DNA of 64,000 nt, from positions 95,510 to 159,509 of the forward strand of contig NZ_JARBTM010000011.1 of NCBI RefSeq assembly GCF_029240175.1. The letters run 5' to 3'. Of this stretch, positions 18,276 to 26,295 are shown one piece after another. Positions within the stretch are counted from its first letter, which is position 1, and every line of letters starts with the position of its first letter. The position numbers and the translations under genes are program-made. The notes beneath the pieces are model-generated. The model saw only the letters and a program-made list of their open reading frames with translations, did not search any database and was not told the DNA's origin. This DNA comes from Anaerosolibacter sp. (GTDB lineage: Bacteria; Bacillota; Clostridia; Peptostreptococcales; Thermotaleaceae).

Positions 18276-19073
18276 ATGGGTGAAGTAATTGTAGTGACTT
18301 CAGGAAAAGGTGGCGTTGGAAAAACAACGACTACTGCTAATATTGGGACTGGCTTAGCACTTTCTGGTAAAAAGGTAGTAGTGGTGGATGCAGATATTGG
18401 ACTACGAAATTTGGATGTAGTTATGGGGCTTGAAAACCGGATTGTTTATGATATCGTTGATGTGGTAGATGGGGTCTGTAGATTAAGACAAGCCTTAATT
18501 AAGGATAAAAGATATGAAAACTTATTTCTTCTTCCAGCTGCACAGACGAAGGATAAGAATGCAATCAATCCCCAGCAAATGCAAGACTTATGCAACGAAT
18601 TAAAGGAATCTTTCGATTTTGTTATCGTTGATTGTCCAGCAGGAATTGAACAAGGATTTAAAAATGCTATTGCTGGTGCTGATCGAGCTGTTGTTGTTAC
18701 TACGCCTGAGATATCAGCTGTGAGAGATGCGGACAGAATCATTGGACTTTTAGAGGCAGCAGAATTAAGAAACCCAGTATTAATTATTAATAGAATTCGT
18801 GTGGAGATGGTGAAAAGAGGAGATATGATGAATATTGAGGATATGATTGATATATTGGCAATCGACCTCTTAGGCATTGTACCAGATGATGAAGCTATAG
18901 TTATTTCCACAAATAAAGGAGAACCTGCTGTGACAGATGATAAGTCTCTAGCTGGCCGTGCCTATAAAAATATCACCAAAAGAATCATGGGAGAAGAAGT
19001 ACCTTTCTTGCAACTAGAAGGAGAAGATAGTTTCATGACGAAACTAAGAAAACTGTTTGGAATTGGTAAATAA
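18276..19073 (+). CDS. minD: Septum-site determining ATPase MinD
   Basis: A 265-residue ParA/MinD ATPase with the deviant Walker A motif GKGGVGKTTT, switch II DCPAGIEQGF and a C-terminal amphipathic membrane-targeting helix (MTKLRKLFGIGK). It recruits MinC to the membrane and is released by MinE. ATG 18276 is chosen because AGGGGGAG immediately precedes it; an upstream in-frame ATG at 18249 has no such site. Confidence 0.97.
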   Translation: MGEVIVVTSGKGGVGKTTTTANIGTGLALSGKKVVVVDADIGLRNLDVVMGLENRIVYDIVDVVDGVCRLRQALIKDKRYENLFLLPAAQTKDKNAINPQQMQDLCNELKESFDFVIVDCPAGIEQGFKNAIAGADRAVVVTTPEISAVRDADRIIGLLEAAELRNPVLIINRIRVEMVKRGDMMNIEDMIDILAIDLLGIVPDDEAIVISTNKGEPAVTDDKSLAGRAYKNITKRIMGEEVPFLQLEGEDSFMTKLRKLFGIGK

Positions 19074-19093
19074 TTCTGAAAGGGGGATAAGTA

Positions 19094-19372
19094 ATGATGG
19101 ATCTATTTAAATTATTTAGCAGAGAAGACGCCTCCAGTAAGAACGTAGCGAAAGAAAGGTTGAAGTTGGTACTTGTTCATGATAGAACCAATTGTTCTTC
19201 CAACTTTCTTGAAATGCTTAAAGGTGATTTATTAAGCGTAATTTCTGATTATGTTGAAATTGATGAGGATGGTTTAGATATAAGAATAACGAAAACGAAA
19301 AAAAGTACGGATGATTCAATGGTTCCAGCATTAATTGCCAACATACCAATTAAAAAAATGAAATCTAGATAA
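19094..19372 (+). CDS. minE: Topological specificity factor MinE
   Basis: A 92-residue MinE: an N-terminal amphipathic segment MMDLFKLFSRE, the MinD-contact helix around AKERLKLVLVHDR, and a C-terminal dimer domain (LKGDLLSVISDYVEIDEDGLDI). It stimulates MinD ATPase. Start ATG 19094 or the adjacent 19097, after AGGGGGA. Last gene of minCDE. Confidence 0.94.
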   Translation: MMDLFKLFSREDASSKNVAKERLKLVLVHDRTNCSSNFLEMLKGDLLSVISDYVEIDEDGLDIRITKTKKSTDDSMVPALIANIPIKKMKSR

Positions 19373-19373
19373 G

Positions 19374-19416
19374 AAGAAAACGAGAAACCGGTTAAAAGGT
19401 TTTTCGTTTTCTTTTT
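19374..19416 (+). terminator. Terminator after minE
   Basis: A 16-bp stem (19374-19389 with 19398-19413, one G-T pair), loop GGTTAAAA, then T-rich tail. Confidence 0.85.
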
Positions 19417-19486
19417 GTTTGGAAAAATATGGAGGTAAGATTTTATATATATTTCCTTATAATCTTTTGATTGAAACTATGTTTTA

Positions 19487-19516
19487 TTGAGATATTAGCT
19501 TTAAATATGTTATAAT
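19487..19516 (+). promoter_or_regulatory. Sigma-A-like promoter for rodA
   Basis: TTGAGA (19487-19492), 18-bp spacer, TATAAT (19511-19516), about 30 bases before the rodA start and after the minE terminator. Confidence 0.6.
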
Positions 19517-19547
19517 TTTAAATAGAACAATTAGAAGAGGTGCATCA

Positions 19548-20654
19548 ATGATCGATAAGAAATTACTAAAGAATATTGACTATACTTTGATTATAACGAT
19601 AATTGCTATTTTCTGTATCGGATTAGTTATGATCAGCAGTGCAACCCATGTTACTCAGGATGGTCTAACGCGACAGGTAAAAGTTCAGGCAATCGCCTTC
19701 GCTTTAGGATTTGTATCTATTTTAATCATTTTGTTGATAGACTATAATTTTTACGGAAGCTTTGATAAAGGCATTTATGTAGTTTCAGTTTTATTTCTGC
19801 TGGCAGTCTATATTCCTGGTATAGGAAAGTCGCTAGGTGGAGCTCGAAGCTGGATAGATCTTGGACCTATTGATTTCCAGCCTGTTGAAATTGTGAAAAT
19901 TGGATTTATATTATCCTTTGCGAAATACCTAGAATCGAGACAAAATCAATTAAACTCAATCAAAGACTTAATACCTATAGCAATTTATGGAGGTATTCCT
20001 ATCTTGTTGCTATTGAAGCAGCCCGATCTTGGGAGTTCCTTAGTATTTATTGTTATCATATTAGGAATGTCATTTGCCTCTGGATTGAGTTATAAAATTC
20101 TTGGAATGGGTTTTTTGACGGGTGTTGTTTCATTACCCATTGCCTATAAATTGATGGCACCTCACCAAAGAATCAGAATCGATGCTTTTTTAAAGCCATC
20201 TGATATGAGTTTGCCTGGAAATTATCATGTGATGCAGTCTAAAATTGCCATTGGTTCTGGACAAGCCATTGGTAAGGGCTTGTATCAAGGTACACAAAAT
20301 AATTTTGACTTTCTGCCAGTACAAGAGACGGATTTTATATTCGCAGTGTTGGGCGAAGAGTTCGGTTTTGTTGGAGGTACTGTCGTAATTATCCTTTATT
20401 TTATATTTTTATATCGTATGATGAAAATTGCTATGGCGTCTAAAGATATCTATGGGTCTCTAGTTGTAGTTGGAATTACATCGATGTTTGCATTCCAGAT
20501 ATTTGAGAACATTGGAATGACCATGGGTACAATGCCAGTTACAGGGTTGACACTTCCTTTTATTAGTTATGGTGGAAGTTCATTGATTACAAGTATGCTT
20601 GCCGTCGGAATTGTATTGAATATAGGAATGAGAAGACAAAAAATTAAATTTTAG
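19548..20654 (+). CDS. rodA: SEDS glycosyltransferase RodA
   Basis: A 368-residue polytopic SEDS protein with about ten helices that polymerises glycan strands from lipid II in partnership with PBP2. Visible family blocks are GGARSWIDLGPIDFQPVEIVKI, KQPDLGSSL, FLPVQETDFIFAVLGEEFGF and MGTMPVTGLTLPFISYGGSS. FtsW/SpoVE share these motifs; RodA is favoured because of size and the shape-gene neighbourhood. ATG after AGAGGTG. Confidence 0.9.
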   Translation: MIDKKLLKNIDYTLIITIIAIFCIGLVMISSATHVTQDGLTRQVKVQAIAFALGFVSILIILLIDYNFYGSFDKGIYVVSVLFLLAVYIPGIGKSLGGARSWIDLGPIDFQPVEIVKIGFILSFAKYLESRQNQLNSIKDLIPIAIYGGIPILLLLKQPDLGSSLVFIVIILGMSFASGLSYKILGMGFLTGVVSLPIAYKLMAPHQRIRIDAFLKPSDMSLPGNYHVMQSKIAIGSGQAIGKGLYQGTQNNFDFLPVQETDFIFAVLGEEFGFVGGTVVIILYFIFLYRMMKIAMASKDIYGSLVVVGITSMFAFQIFENIGMTMGTMPVTGLTLPFISYGGSSLITSMLAVGIVLNIGMRRQKIKF

Positions 20655-20669
20655 CAGGGAGGTTTTACA

Positions 20670-21068
20670 GTGAATATAGCCCTAATTGCCCATGATAGAA
20701 AAAAAGATATTATCATTAATTTTGCAATCGCGTATAAGCATATTCTTGAGGAGCATCGCATTGTTGCAACGGGTACAACTGGTAAGCTGATTCAAGAAGC
20801 CACAGGTTTGTCAATCCATAGAGTTCAGTCTGGACCTTTAGGCGGCGATCAGCAGATCGGTGCTGAAATTGCTAACAATAACATGGATCTAGTTATTTTT
20901 CTTAGGGACCCCTTAACTGCACAACCCCATGAACCTGATATATTAGCACTCTTAAGACTGTGTGATGTATATAAGATTCCAGTGGCAACCAATATTGCTA
21001 CGGCTGAAATATTAATACGTGCCATGGAAAAAGGTGAATTTCATTGGCGGGAGATTATTAATAAATAA
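20670..21068 (+). CDS. mgsA: Methylglyoxal synthase
   Basis: 132 residues. It converts dihydroxyacetone phosphate to methylglyoxal and phosphate, a glycolytic overflow bypass. Family features are [14 protein letters not shown] at the N-terminus, ATGTTGKLI (phosphate site), [14 protein letters not shown] and [15 protein letters not shown], which carries the catalytic Asp. GTG start with GGGAGGTT upstream. It follows rodA by 15 bp and ends at a bidirectional terminator. Confidence 0.96.
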   Translation: MNIALIAHDRKKDIIINFAIAYKHILEEHRIVATGTTGKLIQEATGLSIHRVQSGPLGGDQQIGAEIANNNMDLVIFLRDPLTAQPHEPDILALLRLCDVYKIPVATNIATAEILIRAMEKGEFHWREIINK

Positions 21069-21099
21069 AAAAATGGAGGAATGATTCCTCCATTTTTTT
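21067..21099. terminator. Bidirectional terminator between mgsA and ndh
   Basis: TGGAGGAA (21074-21081) and TTCCTCCA (21085-21092), flanked by seven A on the left and seven T on the right, so it works for both converging genes. Confidence 0.9.
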
Positions 21100-21104
21100 A
21101 TTTA

Positions 21105-22934
21105 TTATAGATTTGCTTTTATACTCTTATTTCTAACAAAGTGTCTCCAGTTCTTCATTAACCATGGCATAATGTAATGATCTAAGCCAAAAGCACGGCC
21201 TGCTCCACCTAGACATGCGATGGAAGTTACAATGTACCAGTAGTCATATAGACCTGTAGATAGCAGGAAGTTAATATTCATTCCTATAGAAACGATTGCA
21301 GCAATAAATGTAAATGTACCTGTTAAGAATGCAATACCAAGACCAAATTCAGTTAAAACAATCATAGTTTGGAAGAACATAGCGTTTGGAACAATAATCG
21401 TTTCACAAATCCATGCATACCAAGCCGGTGTATTCTGTCCAATAAGATTCATACCCTGAGCAACAGCACCGGCTGCACCTTCAGCAACCTGTGAAGCACT
21501 TGTTGTAACTTCTGCAGCAGCTGTAGAAGCAGCAGCTGTAGCGTCTGCAGCAGTAGCAGCAGCCTTTTGCGCGTAGATAGAAACTTTAGACAACCAGCCA
21601 TCATTATATTTGTGAATACCTTGCATTAACCACATATATCCTAAATACATACGCATAATAACCATCCAGAAAGTAAATGTTTCAGTGGTTAGATGCTTTT
21701 TAATCATGTTATCATCTTTACGTTTATGAACAAATTGATGCTTTAAATAGCGAATAACCTGCTCAAAGCCAGCAACTTCAAATTGATAGTGAATATTTAC
21801 CAAATGCTTAATAAACATAGCCATTAAGCCAGATGTTTTCATGCCCATGGTTTCAGCAACTGCATATTTACGTCCAATTGAAACCATAGTACCGTGTAGC
21901 TTAGGTTTACACGTTTCAAGGGGTTTGTTATGAATAAGGTTGGCTATATTCTTTCCTGCACTTTTACCGGTTTGAATAGCAGATTCTACAAGTAAAGGTA
22001 GTGGCTTGCCATCTTCTTCAGTAAAGAAAGAATTATCTCCAATAAGGAATACGTTTGGATAAGCAGTTGATTGAGTATACTCATTTACCGCGATTCTTCC
22101 ACGGCCTCTTTCTGCAGGAGGAAGTCCAATCTTTTCAACAAAGCTGCTTACCTTAACGCCGCCAGTCCAAATAAGTGTATTAGTAGGAACAATGCGACCA
22201 TCCTTAATTTCTAATCGATCAGATGTAACTTTCGTAACAGGCGAATTCGTCATAACTTCAACGCCATTTATTTTAAGATAGTTCATAGCCTTATCAATTA
22301 AGTCTTGAGGGTAAACCGCAAGAATCTTATCCATAGCTTCTACAACCACAAGGCGTACTTCATTTTTTGAAATGTTGTACTCTTTACATAAAACATCGCG
22401 CCATTGAATAAGTTCTCCTACCATTTCAATACCAGTAAATCCGCCACCACCTACAACAAGTGTTAGGTATTCTTTGCGTCTCTCGATATTTTGTTCCTTT
22501 GAAGCCAATTGGAACATGGTACGAATATGCTTGTTAATCTTTTTTGCATCTTCAAGAGACCAAAGGGTGAAAGAATTTTCCTGCATGCCTTCGATTCCAA
22601 AGAAAGCTGGCTCGCTGCCACAACCAACTACAAGATAATCGTAAGTATAAGTATTATTTTCAGAAGTTAAGGTCTGACCATCAAAATCGATGGACGTAAT
22701 TTCATCTTGAATGATATTTACTTTAGTGTACTTAAATATCTCATCAAGATAAATTTTTACACTTTCTTCATCAACTCGGTTACCCGCAACTTCATGAAGC
22801 TCGGTCAATAATGTGTGTCGGTTATTTTTGTCAATAATTGAAATTGAAACATCATCGTTTTTCAATTTCTTATGCAGTGTAAGTGCCGCATCAACACCTG
22901 CGTATCCAGCACCTAATACTACAACACGTTTCAT
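21105..22934 (-). CDS. ndh2: Type II NADH dehydrogenase fused to a DoxX-like membrane domain
   Basis: 609 residues. Residues 1-405 are an NDH-2 flavoprotein: FAD motif VLGAGYAG (6-13), NAD(P)H motif VVGGGGFTGIE (160-170) and FLIGD (296-300). Residues 410-609 add about four membrane helices resembling DoxX/DoxD, interrupted by an alanine-rich stretch (about 457-493) probably outside the membrane. It should oxidise NADH and reduce a membrane quinone without pumping. Listeria-type EET Ndh2 also carries an extra membrane tail, from memory. Divergent from the FMN-lipoprotein gene. GGGGGG ribosome site lies just outside the start on the - strand. DoxX assignment is by appearance. Confidence 0.88.
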   Translation of the reverse strand: MKRVVVLGAGYAGVDAALTLHKKLKNDDVSISIIDKNNRHTLLTELHEVAGNRVDEESVKIYLDEIFKYTKVNIIQDEITSIDFDGQTLTSENNTYTYDYLVVGCGSEPAFFGIEGMQENSFTLWSLEDAKKINKHIRTMFQLASKEQNIERRKEYLTLVVGGGGFTGIEMVGELIQWRDVLCKEYNISKNEVRLVVVEAMDKILAVYPQDLIDKAMNYLKINGVEVMTNSPVTKVTSDRLEIKDGRIVPTNTLIWTGGVKVSSFVEKIGLPPAERGRGRIAVNEYTQSTAYPNVFLIGDNSFFTEEDGKPLPLLVESAIQTGKSAGKNIANLIHNKPLETCKPKLHGTMVSIGRKYAVAETMGMKTSGLMAMFIKHLVNIHYQFEVAGFEQVIRYLKHQFVHKRKDDNMIKKHLTTETFTFWMVIMRMYLGYMWLMQGIHKYNDGWLSKVSIYAQKAAATAADATAAASTAAAEVTTSASQVAEGAAGAVAQGMNLIGQNTPAWYAWICETIIVPNAMFFQTMIVLTEFGLGIAFLTGTFTFIAAIVSIGMNINFLLSTGLYDYWYIVTSIACLGGAGRAFGLDHYIMPWLMKNWRHFVRNKSIKANL

Positions 22935-23009
22935 AATGAACCCCCCTTTAATAATAATGTTTGTTTCACAAACATGGTTAAATATTATTTTAACATTGCT
23001 GCTAATCGT

Positions 23010-23038
23010 ATTATATCAAAAATGTAAACGGTTGTATA
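23010..23038 (-). promoter_or_regulatory. Probable promoter for ndh2
   Basis: On the - strand TATACA (complement of 23033-23038), 17-bp spacer and an extended -10 TGATATAAT (TATAAT is complement of 23010-23015). Confidence 0.45.
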
Positions 23039-23154
23039 ATAAAAAATTAATAGTGAGAAAAATTAAATTATTCATTGCTTAAAATTATTCATCTGAAATT
23101 ACAAGTATTGAATAAATATAATGATATTATAGATAAATAATTCTCATGAAAAAA

Positions 23155-23183
23155 TTGACAAGCTTTAAATTTAATTATAAAAT
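23155..23183 (+). promoter_or_regulatory. Promoter for the FMN-lipoprotein gene
   Basis: TTGACA (23155-23160), 17-bp spacer, TAAAAT (23178-23183), about 49 bases before the GTG/ATG region of the lipoprotein gene. With the - strand promoter at 23010-23038 it accounts for the 297-bp divergent intergenic region. Confidence 0.65.
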
Positions 23184-23231
23184 ATTATCTGTAAGCGTTT
23201 TCTAAACTATTTATTTGAAGGGGGCAATACC

Positions 23232-23702
23232 GTGAAAAAAGTTTTATCAATCGTTTTAGTTACAGTTTTAGCATTAGCTTTAGGCGTTGGATGCGCAAAG
23301 CCAGCACCACAGCCTGAGCCAGCAGCAGCTCCAGCACCTGCAGAGCAACCAGCAGCACCAGCTGAAGATACGATTAAAGATGGTACCTATACAGCTGCTG
23401 ATGCAGAGTTTGACCAATATGGCTGGAAGCCTGAAATCAGTATTACATACACAGATGGTAAGATTTCAGAAGTAGTTTTCGAAGAAGTTAATAAAGATGG
23501 TGCAAAGAAGAGAGATGACGCAGGTTACAATGAGCCATTTAAAGCTAAATCTGGTGTAACTGTGGGAGAAGTAGCTGATCAATTGGCAGCAGCTTTGGTT
23601 GAGAAGCAAGATCCAAATGCAGTAGATGCTGTTGCAGGTGCAACTACATCATCAGACAAGTTTAAAGAGTTAGCAGTTAAAGCAATCGAATCAGCAAAAT
23701 AG
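23232..23702 (+). CDS. FMN-binding lipoprotein (PplA-like)
   Basis: 156 residues: a lipoprotein signal with lipobox LGVGC (Cys21), a low-complexity Pro/Ala/Glu linker (about 22-46), and one FMN-binding domain. The domain ends with DAVAGATTSS, whose Thr138 matches the ApbE flavinylation consensus. The gene for ApbE is next but one hairpin away, and a membrane-tailed NDH-2 is divergent. This resembles PplA, the extracellular flavoprotein of Gram-positive EET, although Listeria PplA carries two such domains (recollection). GTG start after GAAGGGGGC. It should be exported, lipidated and bear covalent FMN. Confidence 0.85.
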   Translation: MKKVLSIVLVTVLALALGVGCAKPAPQPEPAAAPAPAEQPAAPAEDTIKDGTYTAADAEFDQYGWKPEISITYTDGKISEVVFEEVNKDGAKKRDDAGYNEPFKAKSGVTVGEVADQLAAALVEKQDPNAVDAVAGATTSSDKFKELAVKAIESAK

Positions 23703-23709
23703 AAACTGG

Positions 23710-23739
23710 TAAGTCCCAATACATTTGTATTGGGACTTA
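23710..23739 (+). terminator. Strong hairpin after the FMN-lipoprotein gene
   Basis: A 14-bp perfect inverted repeat, arms 23710-23723 and 23726-23739 (core AAGTCCCAATAC). The tail is AT-rich but has no clean T-run, so it may be a 3'-end stabiliser or partial terminator before apbE. Confidence 0.6.
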
Positions 23740-23789
23740 TAATTATAAACCAATTTTGTAATATTTAAATGTTTAGATGGAGGATCAAG

Positions 23790-24830
23790 ATGAAAAACAA
23801 AATCCTTAAGTATTCCATACTAGCGGCTATCATAATTCTTACCATTGTACAAGTAGGTTGTACGAAAGAATTACAGATGGTAAGTGATTCTACCTATATG
23901 TTGGGTACGTATTTGCAATTAAGTGTTTGGACCACCAATAAGCAAGAAGGAATGGATACGATTAAATCTTCATTTGAAAGAATTAAAGAAATAGAGGACA
24001 AGATGAGTGCTAACTTGGATGAAAGTGAAATAGGCCAGATTAATTTAAATGCTGGAAAGACATATGTAGAAGTTAGTGAAGAAACGGTTGATATAATTGA
24101 AAGAGCCATTCACTATGCAGAACTGACTAACGGAGCTTTTGATCCTGCTATCGGAAAATTAGTAAAACTTTGGGGAATAGGTACTGAAAATGAACGTATA
24201 CCTACTCAAGATGAAATTCAAAATGCCTTGCAGCTTGTAGATTATCAAAAAATTGAGTTTCAAGGAGATAATAAAGTTAAGCTCAGTGAAGCGGATATGC
24301 GAATAGACCTTGGTGGAATCGCCAAAGGGTACGCCGCCGATGAAGTTACAAAAATAATGAAGAATAAAGGCATAAAACATGCTATAATAAATCTTGGGGG
24401 AAATGTAGTAACCCTAGGAAAAAAGGCAGATGGAACATCATGGAAAGTAGGAATTCAAGATCCATTTGAACCTACTGGTACCCATATGGGAGTTATAGAG
24501 GTTTATGATCAAACCGTAGTAACATCAGGAAATTACGAAAGATATTTTATGGCAGATGATAAAAGATATCATCATATTATTGATCCAAAAACAGGCTATC
24601 CAGCTGAGAATGGTATTATAAGTGCTACGATTATTACAAATAGCTCGACCGATGCTGATGGACTATCAACCAGTATCTATGTACTTGGTGTTGAAAAAGG
24701 TATGCAGCTCATAGAAAGCTTAGAAAATGTAGAATGTATCATTATTACTGAAGATAAAAAGGTATATACATCTACCGGATTGACGGAGAGATTTCAGATA
24801 ATAGATAGTTCATTCCAAATTGAAAATTAA
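23790..24830 (+). CDS. apbE: FAD:protein FMN transferase ApbE, lipoprotein form
   Basis: 346 residues. It transfers FMN from FAD to Thr in DxxxGAT-type motifs of exported or membrane flavoproteins. Signal peptide with lipobox VQVGC (Cys24), FAD/Mg motifs LGGIAKGYAAD and HHIIDPKTGYPA, and STDADGLST. Start placed at ATG 23790 because GGAGGA precedes it; the ATG at 23769 would disrupt the signal peptide. Targets in this window with suitable motifs are RnfG, RnfD and the lipoprotein at 23232. It corresponds to FmnB of EET loci. Confidence 0.95.
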   Translation: MKNKILKYSILAAIIILTIVQVGCTKELQMVSDSTYMLGTYLQLSVWTTNKQEGMDTIKSSFERIKEIEDKMSANLDESEIGQINLNAGKTYVEVSEETVDIIERAIHYAELTNGAFDPAIGKLVKLWGIGTENERIPTQDEIQNALQLVDYQKIEFQGDNKVKLSEADMRIDLGGIAKGYAADEVTKIMKNKGIKHAIINLGGNVVTLGKKADGTSWKVGIQDPFEPTGTHMGVIEVYDQTVVTSGNYERYFMADDKRYHHIIDPKTGYPAENGIISATIITNSSTDADGLSTSIYVLGVEKGMQLIESLENVECIIITEDKKVYTSTGLTERFQIIDSSFQIEN

Positions 24831-24855
24831 GCCATAGGATGAAGAAGGTGATAAA

Positions 24856-25824
24856 TTGAGTTATTGGAGCAAATATCCCGATATAGAAAAAGAAATGACA
24901 AAAGTTGAAGAACTTCTAGATCAGGCAGTGAGATCGAGAAGGAAAATAGCAGAAGATGCATCACTGGATTTGTTAAAAGCAGGTGGAAAGAGAATACGTC
25001 CAGCGTTAACAATTATATCTGCCCAGTATGGTAACTATGATAGTGATAAGGCTGTGTCTATGGCGGCCGCACTAGAATTATTCCATATGGCAACTTTGAT
25101 TCATGATGATATTATTGATAATGCAAAATCAAGAAGAGGTATTGAAACAGCTCAATCAAAGTATGGCAAGGACGTTGCAGTATATACTGGAGATTATCTA
25201 TTTAGCAAAGCTTTCTTATTGGCTGCAAAAGTTAACAATGGAGAAAAAATTATTCATCTTTCTAAATTCATTAAGGCCATTTGCGAAGGTGAGATAGAGC
25301 AGTATGCTTCTAAATATGATCATTCTACTTCTGTAGCTACCTACTTGAAGCGTATTAAGTACAAGACTGCCCTTTTGTTTGCCCTTTGTTGCCAAATCGG
25401 TGCTGAGACGGCAGATTGTGATGTGAAAACTGCTAGAAATTTACGTAGATTTGGAATGTCGTTAGGAACTGCATTTCAAATAAAAGATGATTTACTGGAT
25501 GTGACTTCTGAAGATGCGATTATTGGAAAACCCGCAGGTAATGATATCTTAGAAGGGATATACACTTTACCGTTGCTGTATACAATCAAAAATAATAAAC
25601 AACATGAAGATATTTTAAAACTATTAAATAAAGATAGTTTTACAAAAAAAGATGTGGCAGAAATTATTTATTTTATTCATAAATCTAATGGTATTGAAGA
25701 TACGAGGAAAATGGAAGAGCGATATTATCAAAAGGCTTTAGATAGTCTGTCAAGACTATCCAGTCATCGGAATACACAGATTCTAGAAGATCTTGTTACA
25801 AACATGAGAGATCGAATTAAATAA
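24856..25824 (+). CDS. hepT: Polyprenyl diphosphate synthase (heptaprenyl-type, component II / DmkB-like)
   Basis: A 322-residue trans-isoprenyl diphosphate synthase that elongates allylic diphosphates for the quinone side chain. First Asp-rich motif DDIIDNAKSRRG, second KDDLLDVT, and GGKRIRPAL near the N-terminus. TTG start with AGAAGGTGAT. It follows apbE by 25 bp. In Listeria-type EET loci a dedicated synthase (DmkB) makes the demethylmenaquinone tail; the position beside Ndh-2/ApbE suggests the same here, but chain length is not readable from sequence. Confidence 0.88.
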   Translation: MSYWSKYPDIEKEMTKVEELLDQAVRSRRKIAEDASLDLLKAGGKRIRPALTIISAQYGNYDSDKAVSMAAALELFHMATLIHDDIIDNAKSRRGIETAQSKYGKDVAVYTGDYLFSKAFLLAAKVNNGEKIIHLSKFIKAICEGEIEQYASKYDHSTSVATYLKRIKYKTALLFALCCQIGAETADCDVKTARNLRRFGMSLGTAFQIKDDLLDVTSEDAIIGKPAGNDILEGIYTLPLLYTIKNNKQHEDILKLLNKDSFTKKDVAEIIYFIHKSNGIEDTRKMEERYYQKALDSLSRLSSHRNTQILEDLVTNMRDRIK

Positions 25825-25856
25825 AAGACAAAGCATTTCTGTGCTTTGTCTTTTTC
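25823..25856 (+). terminator. Terminator after hepT
   Basis: AAAAGACAAAGCA (25823-25835) pairs with TGCTTTGTCTTTT (25842-25854), six-base loop, T-rich end. It overlaps the stop codon. Confidence 0.9.
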
Positions 25857-25892
25857 TATATATGGGGTAGTTTTAAAGGGGTACACCTCCGC

Positions 25893-26009
25893 ATGACATC
25901 TTTAAGAAATGAAACTGTTGAAAGCTGCGTTAAATCTCAGCGCGGCAAATGTTCAACTGGTTTAAGTAGTAGAGCTTTTGAGAATCATATGGGAAAAAGT
26001 AATCTTTGA
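25893..26009 (+). CDS. Candidate 38-residue small ORF
   Basis: ATG 25893 to TGA 26007-26009. The predicted peptide contains ESCVKSQRGKCSTG with two cysteines and is hydrophilic. An AAAGGGG element lies 11 bases upstream, and a complementary ACCTCC lies between it and the start. The reading frame also contains a nested inverted repeat (GTTGAA with TTCAAC, inside it GCTGCG with CGCGGC), so the stretch may instead be a structured RNA. No promoter is visible between the hepT terminator and this ORF. I do not recognise a family. Confidence 0.3.
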   Translation: MTSLRNETVESCVKSQRGKCSTGLSSRAFENHMGKSNL

Positions 26010-26109
26010 TATAGCTTGCAAAACCTTTTAAAAAGAATGAAGGAATAAATGGCTAAATTTATTCATAGATTGTTATCATAAATAGTCGTTATTGGCAGAT
26101 AAGATTTGC
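26010..26109. other. AT-rich spacer without visible feature
   Basis: I see no gene, strong hairpin or promoter here until TTGACA at 26110. Only a 10-codon reading frame is present. Confidence 0.4.
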
Positions 26110-26138
26110 TTGACAAATATTAAACACAATTATATTCT
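26110..26138 (+). promoter_or_regulatory. Promoter for the ydhYVW cluster
   Basis: TTGACA (26110-26115), 17-bp spacer, TATTCT (26133-26138). Transcription from about 26145 leaves about 150 nt before the small ORF at 26296. Confidence 0.6.
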
Positions 26139-26225
26139 ATACGTAAGCGATATTATAAAAACACAACATTTAAAATAATTTGAATAATCTGTTTTAATCA
26201 AATCCCATAATGAATATAACTAGGA

Positions 26226-26268
26226 AGTAGGTCACAATGCTTAAAAATATTGATGCCTACTATTTTTA
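26226..26268 (+). promoter_or_regulatory. Attenuator-like hairpin in the ydhY leader
   Basis: AGTAGG (26226-26231) pairs with CCTACT (26256-26261), with an inner CAAT/ATTG helix, followed by ATTTTTAT. It lies in the leader between promoter and first ORF, where conditional termination would control the operon. Stability is modest. Confidence 0.4.
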
Positions 26269-26295
26269 TGTATATGAATAAGGGGGAATATTCAT

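Noticed and set aside
25861..26100. Molybdenum/tungsten cofactor riboswitch
   Set aside because: Position before a W/Mo enzyme is suggestive but I cannot identify the conserved core, and the only good promoter lies downstream of the folded part. Listed as a candidate ORF or RNA instead.
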